Assembly (NCBI GenBank): GCA_964017065.1
Contig: OZ024784.1
Span: 18,525,905-18,589,904 of the forward strand
From: Haliclona indistincta
Taxonomy: Eukaryota > Porifera > Demospongiae > Haplosclerida > Chalinidae
DNA: 64,000 nt
Direction: 5' to 3'
Shown: positions 59,513 through 64,000 of the stretch, one piece after another
Numbering within the stretch: position 1 is the stretch's first letter
Layout: each line of letters starts with the position of its first letter
Program-made: the position numbers and the translations under genes
The notes under the pieces: generated by a model
Seen by the model: only the letters and a program-made list of their open reading frames with translations
Told to the model about the DNA's origin: nothing
The model's database searches: none

Positions 59513-62496
59513 ATGGAGCTCTCTGTATGGGCGTCTCGCACCGTGTCGCTGGAAGATGTCAGCGGCAATGGCAGTAGCTTGCCAATCATTACCCCGACCC
59601 CAACAATGTCGCCTGCGTCTAATCTGGATCCCACCATCCTGGCTAGCCTACACTTGGGTCTAGTGATTGCCGCCTCTGTAGTGGTGGCGCTGTTGTTCGT
59701 CTTCGTTTATGCACAGCTGTTAGCTATCTTGTGTCTCGGCTACAAGCTCGTCTCTTATCAAACTATCTTTCTCTTCAATATCTTGTTCTGGGCTTCTCTC
59801 CGTCTCACTATGTACTCTTTCTATTATTATCATTGCTGTGAGCTGGTCAACAATCTATCTCCCTTCCCTAACTGGCTACTAATGTACTCTCCCTCGGTAC
59901 TACTCTACTTCGCTCTAGCTCTCCTGGTACATTACTTTGGAGAGGTAGGCGCCCCGTGCACCCTCCCTATCATAACCTATGCTGTTTTTATCGCATGCAC
60001 ACACAGCAACTTTTAAAGGTTGTTGATAGAAAGCTGGAAACTACCTATCTAAGTCCCTCCTACAGCAAATACCAGTGTTTGAGGTAAGCCTGTGTTATCA
60101 AACGCACTATCAATACTGTATATTGTGCATCTCATGCTGTGTATAAACTATGTCTACTATTACTTGGCTTCCTCCAGATACACATTCATCCTCTCCTGGG
60201 GATTCTCTCTGCTGCTGTTCCTTGCAGGAAGTGTCACCTTCAGCATTCTCATTAATATCTGTAGCCATGTTAATGACAAGAACTACAAAATGTGCTCCAC
60301 CATTGATAACGGTATACTGGTGCTGAGTATTGCAAGAGTTGCTCTACTAGAGAGCTTGCTGATGATCATGGGAATAGTACTAGGCATCTTCATTTTAGTG
60401 GTATGACACTCGCTCGCTCACTCACTCAATCACTCACTCACCCACTCGCTCACTCACTCACCCACTCACTCACTCACTCACTCACTCCATCTCCCTCCTC
60501 TCTCATCCGTTGCAGATATACACCACTAGAGCTGGTAAGGACATCATGGATGCTAGGAAGGTGTCCAAATGGCAGGCAGTAGTGATCTCTATCTTACTCA
60601 TCATCTTATTCTCTTCTCGTGCTATCTATAACATGATTGCTGTACATTTTCAAACACTCATGACATTTGGATATGCTAAGATATCTTCGTCTGACATGGT
60701 ATGGTACCAGCACCTGCTGTATTCACTGTTTCCCACCTCCCTCTCTCTACAGGCTGATTTCGATAGTGAAAGAGCAGGCGATATTATCTACTTTGCTGTC
60801 ATGCTTCTCTGGGAGGTCGGTCCGATATGTCTCATCGTACTCTTCTTTCGTGTCAAGAGTCCATCATCAGTGAAGGTCAGTGCTACAGTAAGCACCAGCT
60901 GTATTGCATGTCTAGTGTATGTTAGGTGTGAGTGACCTCTCCCTCCATACAGGTAATAGCTAGAGCGTCCATGGACTCAATGCCGACAGACTACACAACT
61001 CGATTACTGATCAATACACACAGAGAGGACAATACTGATAGCGCCTACTATGGCTCTAACAGAACAAGGTACACCTACTATCACAATATTGATTAGATAA
61101 TACTGCACTCTTGTTATTGTGTTTTATTTCAAGTTTCAACCATCGTAGAAGATAGCATTAAATCCACCTGCACACTAGTGTATTTCTCACATACCTGATC
61201 AATGCACATACCCATCTTATATACTAGCTCTCACGGATTATCAGTGAGACTCAAGGTTTTAGGCTCTACTACATGTATACGAAGAAAATATATATGACCA
61301 AAATCTCAGGATTTGAGCTAAACAAACAAACAGCAACTCATAACATACAGCAGTGTGTCAGTTTGTAGACAGCGTTATACAAGACCTTATTGAACTTACA
61401 AACCATGCAAAAATCCCATTGGCAGCATACTGCAGTCTAACTATAGCTTGTGAATATTGATAATAAATTATTATAGTTCATGTTTAAGGTGGCGGTATAC
61501 CGATTTTTATGAATATTAATGAGCGACATTCTTTTATCTGCAACTCGTGACAAAGCAACGCTAGCAGCGTGAAACTCGCTCTGATGCATCAATGAGTGTG
61601 TCTCAATGTATAATGCAGCTTGAAACGTTGCACAATATTCTACACCAAGGAATAATGTAGGAACAATTGACATCGTACGGATACGCATTTTTCACGCCAA
61701 AAATCTCTCCTGGCTAACCATGCAGCAAAGGTTACCAGCTGAAATTCGACTCTTATAAACCATTTCTAGGTGCTGACGAAGAGTTTTCTGCATTTAATTT
61801 TTCAGATTTTAAGAAAAACACTTTTACATTCTAAATCATGGCTGATTTTGCAGTGACGTCCATGTTTGTCGATGCATAGAATAGCTATGTTCAGCGTGGG
61901 TCAACAAAACTCTTCGTCAGCACCTAGAAATGGTTTATAAGAGTCGAATTTCAGCTGGTAACCTTTGCTGCATGGTTAGCCAGGAGAGATTTTTGGCTAG
62001 AAAAATGCGTATCCGTACGATGTCAATTGTTTCTACATTATTCCTTGGTGTAGAATATTGTGCAACGTTTCAAGCTGCATTATACATTGAGACACACTCA
62101 TTAATGCATCAGAGCGAGTTTCACGCTGCTAGCGTTGCTCTGTCACGAGCTGCAGATAAAAGAAAGTCTATCATTAATATTCATAAAAACCGGTATACCA
62201 CCACCTTAAATGAGTGTGTTTGTGCTTGGGCGAACTTTTGGCTGAAATAATTATAGAGGTTGAAGATCCGGCCAAACTGCAGAGATTAGCACTACAAAAT
62301 TTTGTTCTTGCATAAGTCATTATTGATAATTTTATCTGTCTACAGTAGTCACGTCTCAATACCTCAGCACCACCCTGGCTATGGCAGTTCTTATCACAGC
62401 AGTGCTCCTCAGAGCAGCAAGCCCCCTTCAGTCATGCCTGGGACCACACCCCCTCAACTATTCACAGGCAGTCCATCAGTTTTTAGTAACAGATAA
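59513..62496 (+). CDS. GPR137: GPR137-like seven-helix lysosomal membrane protein, seven exons
   Basis: Exons: 59513-59944, 60007-60083, 60178-60401, 60516-60698, 60753-60875, 60953-61068 and 62346-62496. Hydrophobic helices occur at LGLVIAASVVVALLFVFVYA, TIFLFNILFWASLRLTMYSF, SVLLYFALALLVHYF, FILSWGFSLLLFLAGSVTF, ALLESLLMIMGIVLGIFI, AVVISILLIILFSSRAIYNM and IIYFAVMLLWEVGPICLIVL. The family landmarks FVYAQL, SYQT, RAIYN and WE..P.CLIVLFFRV match GPR137/GPR137B, orphan proteins of lysosomes that affect mTORC1/Rag signalling and autophagy. The C-terminal exon is Ser/Pro/His-rich (PQHHPGYGSSYHSSAPQSS). The final intron (1277 bp) is the only long one, because it contains a 728-bp foldback element. 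Confidence 0.82.
61483..62210. mobile_element. foldback element with 305-bp inverted arms
   Basis: 61483-61787 and 61906-62210 are inverted complements with few mismatches around a 118-nt loop. Ends are TTTAAGGTGGCGGTATACCG and CGGTATACCACCACCTTAAA. Each arm carries the same open frame when read outward (MRIRTMSIV...FLGVEYCATFQ), which is a by-product of the symmetry; it has no recognised domain. The element lies in the last intron of the GPR137-like gene. Confidence 0.9.
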
Positions 62497-63011
62497 CAGC
62501 ATTTCTATCAACATCATTTGTGTTGTTTGTTTGTCTTGATTTGTTGACCCATGCATGTATACACAAGGTCATTATTATTCAAAACCTTGTTGTGTGCAAT
62601 TTATAATAATGTACAATACCGTAAAAATATTTTTAAATAATAATTATTAAAATTTTATGAGAACTAAACCCTAGCCTCATTCTCGTACTGTACTAGTCCC
62701 GTTCCCAGGAGGATTAGTGTAGGAAATAGTGAGAAAAAGAATAATGTTATTGAAACATCTTTCACATAAAATGTTTGAACACAGTTTGTGGTACTAGAAA
62801 TGTGTTATTAGAATACGACAAAAATGAGTTTGTATCAAATATTATAATATTGTTTATGCTGACAGAACTACCTAGACCACTCCAAGGAAACGTTGTTAAT
62901 AATAATAATAAGAAATGAACAACTATAGATGAGAGATAGAGAGAGCAGGAAGACGTGTGTAGGAGCAGTTTGCAATGAAATGAGAGCTGAAGGTCTACCC
63001 TAGTCTGAGGT
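62497..63011. other. intergenic between convergent GPR137-like and MARK genes
   Basis: AT-rich presumed 3' UTRs with AATAAT runs. A 17-bp direct duplication of CTAGTCTGAGGTCTACC type lies next to the MARK stop. No gene seen. Confidence 0.5.
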
Positions 63012-64000
63012 CTACCCTAGTCTGAGCTCTTCTGCAATATGTGACGCAACTTGCTTGAACGCCATAGAGTTGCCGGATATCCTCTTGAAACGAACTCCAT
63101 TGACTGATAGTCGAGGTAGCTTGCACACCTCCATCTCCCATTGGACTAGATTACCACCTTCTCCCTCTCCGTGTGAGCACAGCATCAAGAACCGCTCTCT
63201 CAGTTCGTAGTCAATGGATAGTAAGTCCAGCACACGCCTGATCTCAGTCATCATGTCATTAGGGTCCATGGCAGAGGTCGTCTTCATGTTCCATGTAAAT
63301 CGCAGCGATCGAGGCTTCTCATGGTCACCCCTGAGAGAGAGAGAGAGAGAGAGAGAGGGAGGATACTTGTGAGACACTAGTCCTGATTAAGTGAATCATG
63401 CTTTATACTGTACACACCACTGAGTTACTGCTCTAAAGCAGATGGTCTATCATTGACTAACCTTCGACTAAATCTTGCTGGTATTAGTCTCTTGAAGAAA
63501 CCTCCACCAGCTGACATCTGAGCACTGGGTGAGGCTATCCCGTGAGAGGGGCTTTGTGAGTTCTGGTGAGGGTTAGAGCGACCCCGCGGTGTGTAGGAGT
63601 ATGTGCTCCTGTTGGGGGCGTGGCGAGTGAATGGCTGATGGTGTGTGGTACCGGATGAGAGAGGAGTGGGAGTGAGAGAGAGTTGCTGACGATGAGGTGC
63701 AGTGCTAGGGAGGGAGGGAGAGAGAGAGAGAGAGGGAGGGAGAGAGAGGGAGGGAGAGAGAGGGAGGGAGAGAGAGAGAGGGAGGGAGAGTAACCCTGTT
63801 GCCATGATCCAATGCACACTATCTTACTTTGGTCTGTATGCTGGATCTAAGGGCTCGTCGTGAGGGGAGAGGGTGAGTGAGGCGCGTGGTTGCCCTGTCG
63901 ACCTACTAGTAGGTGTCCGTGATGAGTACGAACGTCTGAAATTGGTAGCTCCAGAGGAGCCTACACTGGTGTTCAGCTCACTAGGAGGTGGCCTGAATGG
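63012..64000 (-). CDS. MARK: MARK/Par-1 Ser/Thr kinase, C-terminal part with KA1 domain (partial)
   Basis: MARK (Par-1) kinases phosphorylate microtubule-associated proteins and set cell polarity. Only the C-terminal part is in the window. A linker exon at 64000-63831 ([20 protein letters not shown]) and one at about 63707-63463 ([17 protein letters not shown] ... [16 protein letters not shown]) precede the last exon, about 63330-63012. That exon encodes the kinase-associated KA1 domain: [80 protein letters not shown], then EELRLG and stop. The [11 protein letters not shown]...GVRFKRISG block is characteristic of MARK KA1, which binds acidic phospholipids and autoinhibits the kinase. The kinase and UBA domains must lie beyond the right edge. 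Confidence 0.92.

Noticed and set aside
61437..62250. Matching ORFs of 83 and 106 codons in both arms of the foldback element
   Set aside because: The match follows from inverted symmetry of the DNA; one sequence seen twice, no known domain.

Overview
The window is animal (metazoan) nuclear DNA, most likely from a sponge. Genes are packed closely and split by many short GT-AG introns of roughly 45-150 bp. Several neighbours are head-to-head with only 145-225 bp between start codons. There is an expanded family of SRCR receptors, one fragment of a TKL-type kinase, and many (CT)n, (CACT)n and longer tandem repeats. The sponge assignment is inference from gene content and architecture; no species is claimed.

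Region 1 (1-14.2 kb): two acetyl-CoA synthetase genes lie in inverted, tail-to-tail orientation (2603-8775 plus, 14159-10851 minus). All 14 introns are at the same positions and internal exon lengths are identical, but the N-termini differ: one looks mitochondrial (ACSS1-like), the other cytosolic or nuclear (ACSS2-like). Three copies of an unrecognised helical-domain gene, all on the minus strand, surround this pair. One sits wholly inside an intron of the plus-strand ACSS gene. A TKL-like kinase fragment and a striking double palindrome are at the left edge.

Region 2 (14.3-26 kb): COQ6 (ubiquinone biosynthesis), ERO1 (disulfide formation in the ER) and TANGO1/MIA3 (export of bulky cargo such as collagen from the ER). 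ERO1 and TANGO1 are divergent from a shared 223-bp gap, pairing two steps of secretory protein maturation.

Region 3 (26-40.2 kb): one DNA topoisomerase II gene on the minus strand with introns swollen by repeats. One intron holds a 26-bp minisatellite interrupted by an intact non-LTR retrotransposon with a zinc finger, a reverse transcriptase and a restriction-like endonuclease motif. Another holds a 36-bp minisatellite and a nest of inverted-repeat elements, including a 152-bp-arm near-perfect hairpin. A 53-bp repeat has multiplied a splice donor eight times.

Region 4 (41-51 kb): three tandem paralogous genes for single-pass receptors with four SRCR domains and a conserved short cytoplasmic tail, plus SRCR relics, a piggyBac-type MITE and a LINE relic.

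Region 5 (51.5-64 kb): sphingosine-1-phosphate phosphatase, ING3, CCT4, an aftiphilin/gamma-synergin-like clathrin accessory protein, a GPR137-like membrane protein with a 728-bp foldback element in its last intron, and the C-terminal end of a MARK/Par-1 kinase with its KA1 domain.

Many introns carry long pyrimidine microsatellites directly at the 3' splice site. No protein or genome search was possible; intron boundaries were placed by eye from splice consensus and family alignment.
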